Positions 11,686-22,849 of a stretch of DNA of 64,000 nucleotides are shown here, piece after piece. A model generated the notes under the pieces. It ran no database searches and was not told the origin of the DNA. It worked only from the letters and a program-made list of their open reading frames with translations. The position numbers and the translations under genes are program-made. The first letter of the stretch is position 1. Each line of letters starts with the position of its first letter. Where the stretch lies: positions 124,001 through 188,000 of the forward strand of contig NW_026515544.1 of assembly GCF_014898815.1 (NCBI RefSeq), in the 5' to 3' direction. Origin of the DNA: Panonychus citri (lineage: Eukaryota > Arthropoda > Arachnida > Trombidiformes > Tetranychidae).

Positions 11686-14600
11686 ATAATTATTACATGT
11701 AATCACCATTCTTATCATCATGAAAATCTGAAAATAAGATGAATTCTATTGTTAGAACTTTCTGTTTTCTATCCTCTTTATATCTTAACGTGGGAGTTAA
11801 AACTCCCAAGGATACATACATCGATCTCCAAAGAAAGACCAAAATAGTAAGTTGGACATTTCGACTGTCGTGATAATGATGATGGATGAACGAGACACTA
11901 TCACCATCATTAAGTTGATTAACTTTTTTTCCTCAAATTAACTTAGCCCAGAATTTAAATTCCCTCAGGGTAAAGGTAACATAAGAATATTAGTAGAGAA
12001 GCAAAAAAAACACAAGAGAGAAAAAAATTTCAATCTCTTTTTTAATATTATTCATTTCATCTTAAAATTTTCACAACAAAAACGTCTCAACAATCAATAC
12101 ATTTAAATCTAATTAAAATACTAAGACATTGATAATTAAATTAATCTAACGAAGAAAAGAATAAACAAAACTCCAACTTTCTTGTTCGAAACTTTTTTCT
12201 CTTCCCAAGAAAAGAAAATAACAAAAAATTCTCATTCAAAGCTCTGGAAAAACATTGTTACCTTTATGGTGATTTAATTTGCTGCCTAATGAGATTCAAC
12301 CACCGCTGTATAATCAATACAATTAGAGTAAATTGTTATTCTGATACAATCATGCAAACATCATTAATCAACTGTCAAATTGTGATGATGATTAACCTCA
12401 ACGATTGACACAACATTGATGCTCTTGGTTAAGTGTAACATTTAACTTACGATTTTTTTTCCCTTTCCACCCAAAGGTTGGTGGTTTTCACTGATTCTCA
12501 TGATCACAATGAACAATATTTATAATAATAATATGATTTAAGTTTGTTCTGATAATATGGAAAAAAAATCGAAGCAATTTCACGCATCAATAATATTCTG
12601 TTCAACTAATATCATGAAGAATCAGCATTATCATGAGGAAGAGAAAAAAAATTTTCCTTTTTCTTTTCTGTTACATTTTCTTCATTCAATGTCTCTCTTG
12701 CTCTCCCTCCCTCTCTCCTTTTGTTATTACTATCATTCTGTTATATATATATAACTTGTTACCTTGCTATTTTTTACCTTGGTGACTTGAAAATTCATTT
12801 CCATCATGAAATTCCGATTCCAAATCATATTTTCAGGTATCACAAAGTTTCATATCTACCTCATTATCTGACTGAACAAGGATGATGATCATCATTAGCA
12901 ATTGATTCTGATTTACATTGATCATTTAAATTTAGATTATATCACAATTAACATAAGAAGTTAATTAAATTGAGACTTGTTAATGTTATTGTTATCAGAG
13001 AGTAATTAACATTATCTTGTAATGATAATTTATTATCATGAAAAAACTAATTAACCGTCAAAATAGCCTTAAGGGTTGATACGATTATCGTATTGGTGTA
13101 AACTTATATTGTTAAGGAATGATAAGAAACAATAAATTAACCTAATTAATTAGCCTGAATAATGAGCAATCTGACAGAAACAGACTAATTAATTTAGATT
13201 AAATTAACAACTAAACAATTTTTTTACTATTACACCAGACAATAATTAGCATTGTCATTCATCCGATTAGTATGATAATTATGATTTGAAATCAATCCCT
13301 AAACCATCATGATCATAATCAAGTTTACCTTGCAAGTTAATTAACCAAACGGTTTAAATTGAGTCTCGTAAACAATTAACCAAATGATTAAAATCATATT
13401 ACCGGTTAAATTTGCTTCCAATCATATGAATATCACCAATATTTTAATGGATTCATCTTTCATGGTAATGATTCATATTGAGCATCTCAGCTCCATGGTA
13501 ATTATTTCAGTTCCGTTAAAACACCAAATTGAATGTTGTTAGTTTATCATAAATAATTGTTACACCAGGTAAGAAGATGTTGCCAATTTAATTTCATTGA
13601 TTAAAAACCAATTACTATTATTATCATCATGAAATATGAAAAAAAAAGTTCCAATGATGAGACAAAGAAAAATTGATTTGATATTTATAACTATTGAAAA
13701 TGTTCAATGTAATATGTTGATTCCCTGTGGGTATTAACCGGTATTATCCAAAAAATATATTAGAATATATCACTAACGATGATTAAAATTGATTGTATTA
13801 GCAATGTTCAATTCAGTTGACAACAACAATCATCTTGATGATAATCATTATATTGATGAAAAGGTGTTTTTATTATTTGTTATACTTTTCAATGAGATAT
13901 AATGATTACATTGGATCAAGAAACAAAATATAATTCATCGTATTAAATTGTTGTGACTCGGTTGATTGTTGATATTAATTGAGTAGAAATGAAAAACAAT
14001 CATGATAATATCATGAAAGGATATCTAATGGTCAGATAAAAATCGTTCAATGATATATGAAAAAGTAATAAATTTTACCTGATGATGAAAATCATTTTCT
14101 GATCATCTTTTATGTTTCATGATAAATTATTTATTTATGTGTATTTGTTTTAACCCATACACTTTGGTGATTATTATCAACATCGTCATCATGATAATCA
14201 TAACGATAAAAACATCTCAACCTGAGTAAGACATAAAATGAATTGGAAACAACAAGAAATTATTGTCTTGATGATTCTGATTAATGGCGATAATAAGTGT
14301 AAATGTGAAATGATCATCGTCTTAAATTTAGCGCAATGAGGATGATTAAAAATGATGATTAGCAGAAGATGAGGTTGATATTGGCTTAACCTGGTTAATA
14401 CCTGGTTAATAAGCAGAAATAATAATAACCTTTATCTGTTTCTAGACTATTGTGTCTCTCTATTGTTTACCTGAGTATAAGTACAATATGATATTTTCAT
14501 TATAAGATATAAATTGTTGAGGTGTATGTACTTATCATTAGGGTGGGTGATGATGATTGTTGTGTTGATGTTGGGAAAGAGTGATGATGGTAAGAAGAAT

Positions 14601-14736
14601 GAGCAAAAAGAAAGATAAATTGGAAGACAGAAGATGAGATGGCAATGATTATCCAGTTTTCTTTTTCGTTCTCGTGACATGGTTAACCCGAGCTCTTAAT
14701 CATGGTTATTTCTCATAGGAGCGAATGAATGAATGT

Positions 14737-14787
14737 AGAAGAAGAAGAAGAAGAAGAAGAAGAAGAGAGAGAGAGAGAGAGAGAGAG
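14737..14787. repeat. (GAA)n(GA)n compound microsatellite
   Basis: GAA trinucleotides run directly into GA dinucleotides. They produce a spurious poly-Arg/Glu ORF on the + strand. Confidence 0.95.
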
Positions 14788-17443
14788 CTGATGGTGATGA
14801 TGATGAGTGGGGATGTTGAGCTCATGAAGAAAAACTTATCTTCTTGTTCCAAGAATTTTATTCAATATCCAAAAGCATCGAAAACATTTACCGTTACTTT
14901 TATTCTGCAACTTTTTTTTCTTCTTTCTATCTTCCTATTTATCTTCCGTGTCAACTCATTAAATTTGCTTCATTAATCAGGTTATTAGAGGTAATCCAAT
15001 CAATCAATCAACTCTGTCTTGTTGGTTTCAACAACAATCACTAACAGACAGAGTTTATTGATCAATTATCAACAAAAACCCACAAAGTTGCAAAAAAAAT
15101 GTTAATCATCATAATTAAAAGTGAAAATATAATCATACTGATGTATTAATAATTGATCAGCTTATAAGATCTCTGTTTTTAATCACATTTTTCTTGTCTT
15201 AATCACTTTTGAAATCACTTCGCAATCATTTAACAACTCATAGCTTGTGATCAACAATTAAAATATTCTTCCATTAATATCCCGATTAGAAATGACAGTT
15301 TACCAATTGTCAAAAAAAGCGTTTTATTCACAACAATCTCGGACAATCAAGTTAATCATTAGCAATCATTAATGAGCATTAGAATTTCAAATTCTCCAAC
15401 TCGAACTTGAGCTCGAACTTGAAGTTCTAAATTTAGTTATAAACTGCTAACAAGAATCAAAGGAATTGAAAAAATCGAGAGATAAAAAAGTTTGAAGTTT
15501 TTTTTCTTCAAATTGTAACAATTTAATTTAATTTAATTTCTGTTCTCTTTCATATTTTTACAATTTAAATTTGTTGTTGGTAAATTTAATTTAATTACTT
15601 TGTTTAAGCTTTTACATTTATTAATATACTTTTTATAATTAGTGTTTTTTTCTGGTAAATTAAATTAAATTTCATCATTGAATTAAACCCGAAGGCAACA
15701 AAACATTTAATAATTAATATATTGAAAATAATATAATATTTATAATAATGATAATTAATTGTTATAAATTATAATCATTTGGATATAATTAATTGATAAA
15801 ATTTTTGACCCTTTCCTGTGTAAATTTATATTAGATCATATAACTGAATTTTAATTGTAATTTAAAGTATTGATAGTTAATTGATTAAGTTTTTTTTTTC
15901 CTATGAGTTTTCAAGAGTTAATTGTAAATCAAATTGTTAATTGTTACAAATCATTGTTACTCAGCTTAATATTAGATTTATCAACAATTAGTAATTGTAT
16001 TAATATTTCGGGCTTATCAGAGTTAATTGTTTACCAAATGATAACAATATTATTAATTAATAACAATCTATTGAATGGTATATACATATTTATATAGTTA
16101 ATTGTTAGCAATATAATAATTGATTGTATTTACATTTATTTAATATAATTAAAGAGTATATGTTTTGCCATTGTTAACTCAGTCCATTTGGTGAGTAATT
16201 AACTTTAATCATCTGATAATATATCAAATAATTAGAAATGAATACCCATTGATATGAGAGAATGAGATAAATGTATTAGATTAGTTGATTAATTTTTAGA
16301 TGATTAACCTTGTATTCGCAATGATTAAGGATTGTGTCGATTCCCAAATGGTGAATTAAACTGATTATCATTCCCATTCAAAGTCCCTATTGTTAATTGT
16401 TGCTGGTCAGTTGATCCAATAATTTATCAGGTAACATCTCATTTGTTTCATGGTCAATGTTGGTTGAATTTGATTCGATTGATTAATTGTTAATTAAAAT
16501 ACTTTATCCACAAAATTTGTACACAATCTATTTCCCCAAGAAATGTTGCTAAAAGAAATAAAGAATCAAATAAATTGGATTAATAATAATAATTTGATTT
16601 CGTTGAGAAAATTTTTTTTCTCAATTCATGAGCTTTCAGTTGATCTAATATCTTTCATGATAGATTGTCAAGTTCATCATATAAGATTATCATTTTGTAT
16701 ATTATTGTAATGTTATGATATTGTTATACTTGTCAGTTGATTTGTCAAAAATATTATCATGAAGCCTGAATAAACTTCAATATCAGGAAAATTTTCTGAT
16801 AAACAATTGCAACTTATCATGCAAAGATTTTCCATCATGATAATGGTCACAAGTGAAACTGGTCAGAATTCATGATCATTATTGTTTTTCTCTGTGAATA
16901 TTTTACCATTTAAAACTTTTCTAGAATCATTTTTATTATTCTAATAATAACATTAGAATAACAAACTTATCATGGGGATTAAGGTTTTCCACAATTCCAT
17001 TGTTATGTAAATCTTTCTTTCCAGTCGTTTTCTCTATGATTATTATCAAAACTAATGTGGTTAATAAGGTAAATTGTTATCATTATCATGGTAATGATAA
17101 TGAGCTTTTTTTATCAGATGAATTATTTATTCATCAATTTTTATCAACTAATCAGTTAATCAGCTTGAAATTTTGTTCCTTTTTCTCGTATTTCCTAAAT
17201 CCAATTTCGGGTTCACATTTAGAGGTTACTTTTTCATAATTATCTGGATAAATTTCATGAGAGAGAGAGAGACAAATGAAAGTAAACTAATCTTGTAATC
17301 ATATTTAATCACAATCATTATAAGCTGAGTAAGTCCAGAGTTATTCATGGGAATGTTAACTTTCATGGTTGAAGGTTTAAAACGAAACAATTTTTATAAC
17401 AATAATCACAAAGTTCAGTTGATAATCAAGAATAGGAATTAAT

Positions 17444-18951
17444 TTAATCGCTCACCATTCCAGTTCCCAATGAATTTAACAGTTTCTCTGATTTAGTTGG
17501 TGTTTTTGCTTTTTTAAGACCCACTTTGGTTAGTAATTTATTTGAAGTTTTTCCAGGCGATGATCCAAAGAGACTTGGCGAGGGTGCCGATCCAAAAATG
17601 GCCGCAACCGACGATCGACGACCTTTGGTTGGCGAAATCATTGGAACCGGATTAAAATCAATCTTTAATTGAGACGTTTTTGATTCCTAAAGAGGTGAAG
17701 TATTTAAAAGATGAAAAAAATGAACGAAAACAGTTATTAATATATTAATAATATGCTAATCAACATAGATAATTATAATTAATGATATAAGTAATTAATG
17801 ACTTTCACCATCACATTAATTGTTGATCATTTTTTGCTCAATTCTAAGCCAAATCACTTCATATTCAAAATGTATTACAATTACGATATGATTGATAATC
17901 ATTTATATTTAATCATGATAATGATTAGACTTTGGTGTCTGTGAAAATGTAAAATAAAAGTTTCTTCCTGAAAATCAATTAATTAATTTGATTTTGTTGT
18001 TGATTTAATTGGCTTAATCATGTTGCCACCCAAATTAATAATAGTAATACTTAATAATAATAATAAATGATCAGTGATTTAGTTTCAAGTGATTGTTTTT
18101 CCTCAGAAAAAAACACCTCATAATTAATCATCGATATTTAATTAAGCTTTCAAGATGCGAAAACTTGATTAACCTTTTGCCTCTTTTACATTACCATCAT
18201 CTTCTTGATTATGATTTAATTAGGCTAAACAATGACGATCATATTACTGAGTTTTACTTGATTTAGATAATTATCATAATTGTAATCAAAAAGTGTGATG
18301 ATTAAAAGCATAAAAGTTAATTAATTAATGACAACAGAATAATTTGGATTTCTATTTGATTCAAATTTTTCAGTCTATTAAAGATCATCAATTTTGATTC
18401 TCATTTTCAATCAGTAACCAGATTAATCATTAGGACTTTTCTAATTTCATAATTAACTTACCAATGAATCAACGGCTGAACAAAGCATATCATCGGCTGC
18501 TCTTGATATTTTATTAGCCACTCGCTTGATATCATGAGGGTTAATTGATGAATGTCGCCGCCGATGGAATTGTTGTAAGTCTTGTAAATTGATTGATGAA
18601 TGGCGACGTTGATTAAGATTAGTAATCTCGGTTGGATTAATTGATGAATGGCGGCGAGAGGTTAAATTAGACGTAGAATTGACTCGAGCTATACTTCGAT
18701 TTTCGGCCGTGGTGGGTGAGGAAAGGGCGATCTCAATTCTGGGAATATTAATAGCGTTATCTGAGTGCCGGCGACCCTTCAAATTGGAACCAGGTAAACC
18801 CAATAAATTTGCGTTCTCAGGTGATGATGGATCTGAACAGGAAACATCGTCAACTGATATTGACTGACGACGTGACTCTAATTTTAATGTTGGAGGACGT
18901 TGAGGATACAATGGATTATTGGGTTGATTAAAGTTAATCTCAATGGGAACT
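17444..18951 (-). CDS. Unidentified phosphoprotein with RRHSS repeats, two 3' exons (partial)
   Basis: Two exons join in phase 0: 18951..18462 (acceptor TATTTTCAG, donor TTG|GTAAGT) and 17686..17444 (acceptor CTCTTTAG). Together they encode 243 residues plus one base carried from an upstream exon not found here. The protein is rich in Ser, Arg, Asn and Pro and looks disordered. It has three near-tandem RRHSSIN units about 17 residues apart, plus RRQSIS, GRRHSDN and GRRSSV. These fit basophilic kinase (RRxS, PKA-like) sites. A basic tail follows (KVGLKKAKTPTKSEKLL). The frame stops at 17444, but ATG|GTGAGC at about 17452 could also be a donor, so the C-terminus is uncertain. I do not recognise the family. 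It could be the C-terminal part of the SCYL2 gene at 49.4 kb (same strand), but the splice phases do not meet directly. A Gypsy element sits in its upstream intron. Confidence 0.75.
17687..18461 (-). other. Intron of the RRHSS gene
   Basis: 775-bp GT-AG intron, defined by in-frame coding on both sides. AT-rich with no coding content that I can see. Confidence 0.8.
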
Positions 18952-18990
18952 CTGAAAATAGAAAAGAAAAAGACAAACAATTAACTCAAT

Positions 18991-18994
18991 TAAT
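18991..18994. repeat. Target-site duplication TAAT (left) of Gypsy element A
   Basis: TAAT directly before the LTR terminal TGAAAG. The same four bases follow the other LTR at 29468..29471, as expected for Gypsy integration. Confidence 0.85.
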
Positions 18995-19818
18995 TGAAAG
19001 GATTTATTTTGGTTAATTGTTGATCGATTCCGTTAGGAAGAGGGGTTGACAAGGGTACACAGGGAAATAGCTTGAGCTAATCACAAGATAACACTAGTCA
19101 GGTTGTTGGTCGTTAAGACCTGGATTAATTATTTCACGGAGTGATGATAATTAAGGTTGGTTAATTAATTAATTAACCTCAGAAGATTGCAGAGTAGCCT
19201 TTCGCGTATCTACTCATACAAGTTCGTACAGGATTGATGAAAACCCTTGTAGTTATCTACAAAATTACGTAGAAGTACCAGAGGTAAGAAAGTCGAGAGA
19301 CTTGTTTAATTGTTATAACAATTAAGACTTAGACACGATAGTGAACTTAATTGAAATTAACTTTATTAAAAAGGGGGAGACAAAATTTAATTGAAAGAAC
19401 TTGATTAATTAGCAAGTTAATTGTTCAATAATAATTTTCATCTAAAGATGATTAAGACGTTAATCAGTATTTATACTGAATTAAAATGGGGATATAAACA
19501 AAGTAATTTGGGGGAAACACTAATCTGGTTAGAACCAACTTTTTCATATAAAAATGGAGTCATTTTAACCGTTTTGGTCACTTATTAAAAGTGTTACCAA
19601 GTGGTGACTTATCAGTTATCTCCATAGAGATAAGATTAATTGTTTCTAAAATGAATCATTGTTTAAATGTTGTTCATAATCATTTTGATTGTTTCTAGAC
19701 AATCAAATTAACTGATTAAATTTGGATTACAATGATAAGAAAATAAAATGATAAAATGTATTCTTAAGAATAAATGAAATTTGAATCAAGAATAGAGAGT
19801 CAGGATTTCTACCTTACA
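18995..19818 (-). repeat. 3' LTR of Gypsy element A
   Basis: 824 bp, starting TGTAAGG and ending CTTTCA on the minus strand. It ends 43 bp before the splice acceptor exon edge of the RRHSS gene. A minus-strand AATAAA (about 19002..19007) near its downstream end could serve as poly(A) signal. Confidence 0.95.
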
Positions 19819-19827
19819 TTTCCCTGA
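19819..19827 (-). promoter_or_regulatory. Polypurine tract of element A
   Basis: Minus-strand TCAGGGAAA abuts the TGTAAGG start of the 3' LTR, the expected position for the plus-strand primer. Confidence 0.65.
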
Positions 19828-19885
19828 TTTTTGATTAAGATACTCTTTATAATTGAGTAAAATTAAAATGTTATTTTTGAATTTT

Positions 19886-22849
19886 TTATTCTTCCTTATC
19901 CTTGGAATCCTTTGGTTCTTGGGTGGAAGGTTCTTCTTCTTCTTTCTCTTGAGAGATTTTTTCTAATTCAGTTTCCAATTCCGATGGATCGTAATCCGGG
20001 GTAAAGTCCATATCACCTAATAGGGCTTGAATTTCATCTTCATGAATATCATCCAGGGTGAATTGTTCAGGACTCATACTGAATTCATTGTTTTCGGGTT
20101 CCATTGTTGGTGAATCATTTATTTTGAGTTGATCCAAATTAATTGGAGAAATGTCAACTTGAGATGATTCATTTTCCCGCTTGTGTTCTTCACTCTCAAT
20201 TAGTTCATCTACTAATTGAATTACTTCCGGGGTGGTATCACAAGTTTCTTTGGAAGTGGTAACAGTTTCTTCATTAAAATCAATTAATGGAATTTCAGGG
20301 GAAGATACATTTGGAACTTCATTTGTTTCCATTTCGGAATCTGAAAGTTCTTTTCCACAAATGATTGTATCTTCCGAATCAGTCGAATTTTCTTTTTCTT
20401 TTTCTTTTTCTTGGGTTTCGCGCACTAACATAACATTCATAGATGTTTCAGTAAGTGTCGAAGATTCTGAACTACTTGAGGATAAATCAAACATTATATC
20501 TCCGGGAAGTTCTCTTCCTCCACGGAAATAAACCCAATTCTCCGGCCATTTAACCTCACCTTGTCTAACTCGGTATCCGTAAAGCTTTAAAAGCTTTAAC
20601 ACTTTTTTGTTATTACCGGTTAGTTTGGAATTTAAATGATGAATTCCATTTTTGATTCGTGTACATAATCGTTCAATTGGTTCCCAATGAGCCATGTAGA
20701 GTTGCATAGAAACAAGAGCTTCTATGGCTGGGGAGTGAGCCGATTTTGGAATCGTATATCCTTTAAAAAGGAGAAATGAAATTAATCCCAAATTGGTAGG
20801 TTGAGCACTGTAAGGGGAGAAATAATAAGTTAAGTCTCTAGACTTGGGGAGAAGATAATCAATTTCCCATTCATGGAAGTCTAGAGCTTTATAAAAATTG
20901 ATTAGTCCAGCACCAACTATAATCTCAGCGGTGACTAGATATTGGATAACTTGATCTCTTATCGAGAAGAACGTTTTGGCGTATTTGAGGTCATCACGGG
21001 TGAGTCCATGCCAACAAGTATCCATTCGGTCAATTCCAGAATGTTTGACAAACGTTTCATAAACGACATTTTGATTACCATCGACAATGATAATCCAGAC
21101 TGGTCGAGGATAAAGAACTCGATTACCAGCTCGATTTGGTCCATAGAATCGACAACAAGCCATATTGACCGAAAAAGCCAATAGAGGGTTAGGATGTCTC
21201 TTGGTATTTTCACGGATTATATCCATGAATTCATTATCGAGAGGGGGCATGTCGATAGCTGATTTTCTTTCAAAATGATCTGCGGCAACTTTTAATCGAT
21301 TTTGCCGGGTGATGTCTCTTTGAGTTACTTGAGAGCCTTTAGGCTTTGGTGTTGGTTCACTCAAAGTTTTGAAGCCACGGAAAGAGGTACCGAACCATTG
21401 TTTAATGTTCGAGAGAACAAATTTTTGTTTCTCTGGGGTTAACCTCATTATCGGATCAATTCGGTAATATGGGGTATCCATTGACTCAATATCACTAGCG
21501 ATGCTTACATTTGATGAGTAATGAGAAGGTCGATTTTTTCCATTTGAAAGTCGAAGCCATTCTTCTGATTGTTCGATTAAATAATTTGGAATCCGATTCC
21601 ATTGGATGGTGGGTGGTCGGATAAATTGGCCTGATTTTTTTCGAGATCCTATGACGGGTTTGAGCCCAGCATTTTGAAGAAATTCTTCCGCTTCATAAAT
21701 TGGAGCACTGGGGTCATTAAATCTCTTATAAGAGGACCAATAATTTGTTCCAAAATTGGTGTGAGTCCTAATAGCATTTGGAGCACACAAGGGATCATCC
21801 GGATAATTTTCCGTTTGATGAGCCATACAAGCCAAAAGTTCTAGCTTAGGTTCAAAGCGTTCCTCTTGATTTTTGGGAGGTAACGGAGTGGCAGTTTTCA
21901 CATGATGTGGGATTAAATCGGCAACTCGTCTTGGTACCATAGCTATAGCTTGTCTTTTTGGACCTATTTTGAATGGAGGTCGTTCCGGGATATCAACCAA
22001 CTCTTCCATTAATCCTAATCGACAATTTTTCTCATGTTTAGAGAAGTCGGAAGGTAGGAAAATTTTATTACAATGAGATCGTCTACATTTAAATTGAGCT
22101 TGGTTGTAGATCGCGATAGCGATGTTGTCTTTTAGCTCTCCAAAGGTTGGGTAATCGTCACGATTACAAAAAGTAGCGATACATGGAGGGTTAATACAAG
22201 GAAATTTGTCCTCAGCTCCTAAAGGAGTTAAATTGAGAGTACTAATAATGTTTTGTATCCACTTGATACAATTTTTACAATACCAAAGGTGACAACCTTG
22301 GCATGATTTTGGATCAATGCAAATGTGTTCACACAAGGTGCATCTAATTGTTTCAATTACCTTTTCAATCTCAGCTAAGATACAATGAGATCTTGGCATT
22401 CCTCTAGGAATGTCAGGTAGAGAGACTTCATAAATTTCAGGTATTTGAATGAAATTCAAATAAAGTTTTTCTCTTATGAGATTGTGGTAAGTTCTTTTTC
22501 TTTCATAAAAGATAGCAGCTTTTACCTCAATTGATTTTTTCACTTCGACATAATGTTCTTCCGAGAGATAATAAGGTAATTGTTTCACAGGAGCTGGAGC
22601 GGGATACTCATTTTTGTCCCATAGATAATCATCGGGTCCTGGATATTTTTTATTTACCTTCACGGTTTCTTGAGGAGGTGAATTAAATCTTGAGATTTTT
22701 TGTGGTCGTGGCTTGACACTTTCTTTTTGTTTTCTTGAAGATGATGAAGAAGAAGAAGCCACTGATTTTTCAGAGTTCGCTGGTTCCAGAATCACAGTAA
22801 TACTGTCACATGAACTTGAATTACTTTTATTGAAGCTGATCTTTTCCAT
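19886..22849 (-). CDS. Element A ORF3: RING-like + TRAF zinc finger + REXO4-like pseudo-exonuclease
   Basis: Intact 987-codon ORF in the env position of element A; its ATG overlaps the end of pol by 23 nt in another frame. A Ser-rich N-terminus (1-60) is followed by a RING-like cluster at 170-194 (C-x2-C ... CQGCHLWYCKNC), two further Cys (218, 223) and a TRAF-type finger C255-x4-C260-x11-H272-x3-C276. Residues about 556-722 match the REXO4/ISG20 DEDDh exonuclease fold: a strand ending VVYETFVKH, then GLTRDDL, IIVGAGLINFYKAL (Exo II region) and HSPAIEALVSMQLYM (Exo III). At the Exo I position the DxE acidic pair appears lost (SVNMACC), the Exo II Asp aligns with Phe, and the Exo III Asp with Glu, so catalysis is doubtful. 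The tail (770-987) is acidic and Ser-rich. There is no signal peptide or membrane segment, so it is not an envelope protein. Function unknown; an E3-like or RNA-binding role against host defence is inference. Confidence 0.85.
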   Translation of the reverse strand: MEKISFNKSNSSSCDSITVILEPANSEKSVASSSSSSSRKQKESVKPRPQKISRFNSPPQETVKVNKKYPGPDDYLWDKNEYPAPAPVKQLPYYLSEEHYVEVKKSIEVKAAIFYERKRTYHNLIREKLYLNFIQIPEIYEVSLPDIPRGMPRSHCILAEIEKVIETIRCTLCEHICIDPKSCQGCHLWYCKNCIKWIQNIISTLNLTPLGAEDKFPCINPPCIATFCNRDDYPTFGELKDNIAIAIYNQAQFKCRRSHCNKIFLPSDFSKHEKNCRLGLMEELVDIPERPPFKIGPKRQAIAMVPRRVADLIPHHVKTATPLPPKNQEERFEPKLELLACMAHQTENYPDDPLCAPNAIRTHTNFGTNYWSSYKRFNDPSAPIYEAEEFLQNAGLKPVIGSRKKSGQFIRPPTIQWNRIPNYLIEQSEEWLRLSNGKNRPSHYSSNVSIASDIESMDTPYYRIDPIMRLTPEKQKFVLSNIKQWFGTSFRGFKTLSEPTPKPKGSQVTQRDITRQNRLKVAADHFERKSAIDMPPLDNEFMDIIRENTKRHPNPLLAFSVNMACCRFYGPNRAGNRVLYPRPVWIIIVDGNQNVVYETFVKHSGIDRMDTCWHGLTRDDLKYAKTFFSIRDQVIQYLVTAEIIVGAGLINFYKALDFHEWEIDYLLPKSRDLTYYFSPYSAQPTNLGLISFLLFKGYTIPKSAHSPAIEALVSMQLYMAHWEPIERLCTRIKNGIHHLNSKLTGNNKKVLKLLKLYGYRVRQGEVKWPENWVYFRGGRELPGDIMFDLSSSSSESSTLTETSMNVMLVRETQEKEKEKENSTDSEDTIICGKELSDSEMETNEVPNVSSPEIPLIDFNEETVTTSKETCDTTPEVIQLVDELIESEEHKRENESSQVDISPINLDQLKINDSPTMEPENNEFSMSPEQFTLDDIHEDEIQALLGDMDFTPDYDPSELETELEKISQEKEEEEPSTQEPKDSKDKEE

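Larger units (their letters stand above)
10251..17443. other. Long region without a supported gene
   Basis: About 7.2 kb of AT-rich DNA full of short ATCATGATAATC-like words. No open frame has convincing protein composition; those present (11052..11327, 12557..12754, 14447..14680, 14725..14976, 15903..16097, 17000..17239) are I/L/F/N/Y-rich and lack recognisable motifs. It may be intergenic or, in its right part, downstream of the RRHSS gene. It contains microsatellites at 11663..11685 and 14737..14787 and one TTATCAG|GTAAC splice-like junction at 16428. Confidence 0.6.

Noticed and set aside
14725..14976. ORF with poly-Arg then Arg-Glu repeats
   Set aside because: Translation of a GAA/GA microsatellite followed by AT-rich chance sequence.
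20232..20531. 99-codon + strand ORF within element A ORF3
   Set aside because: Antisense shadow of the Ser/Glu-rich ORF3 tail.
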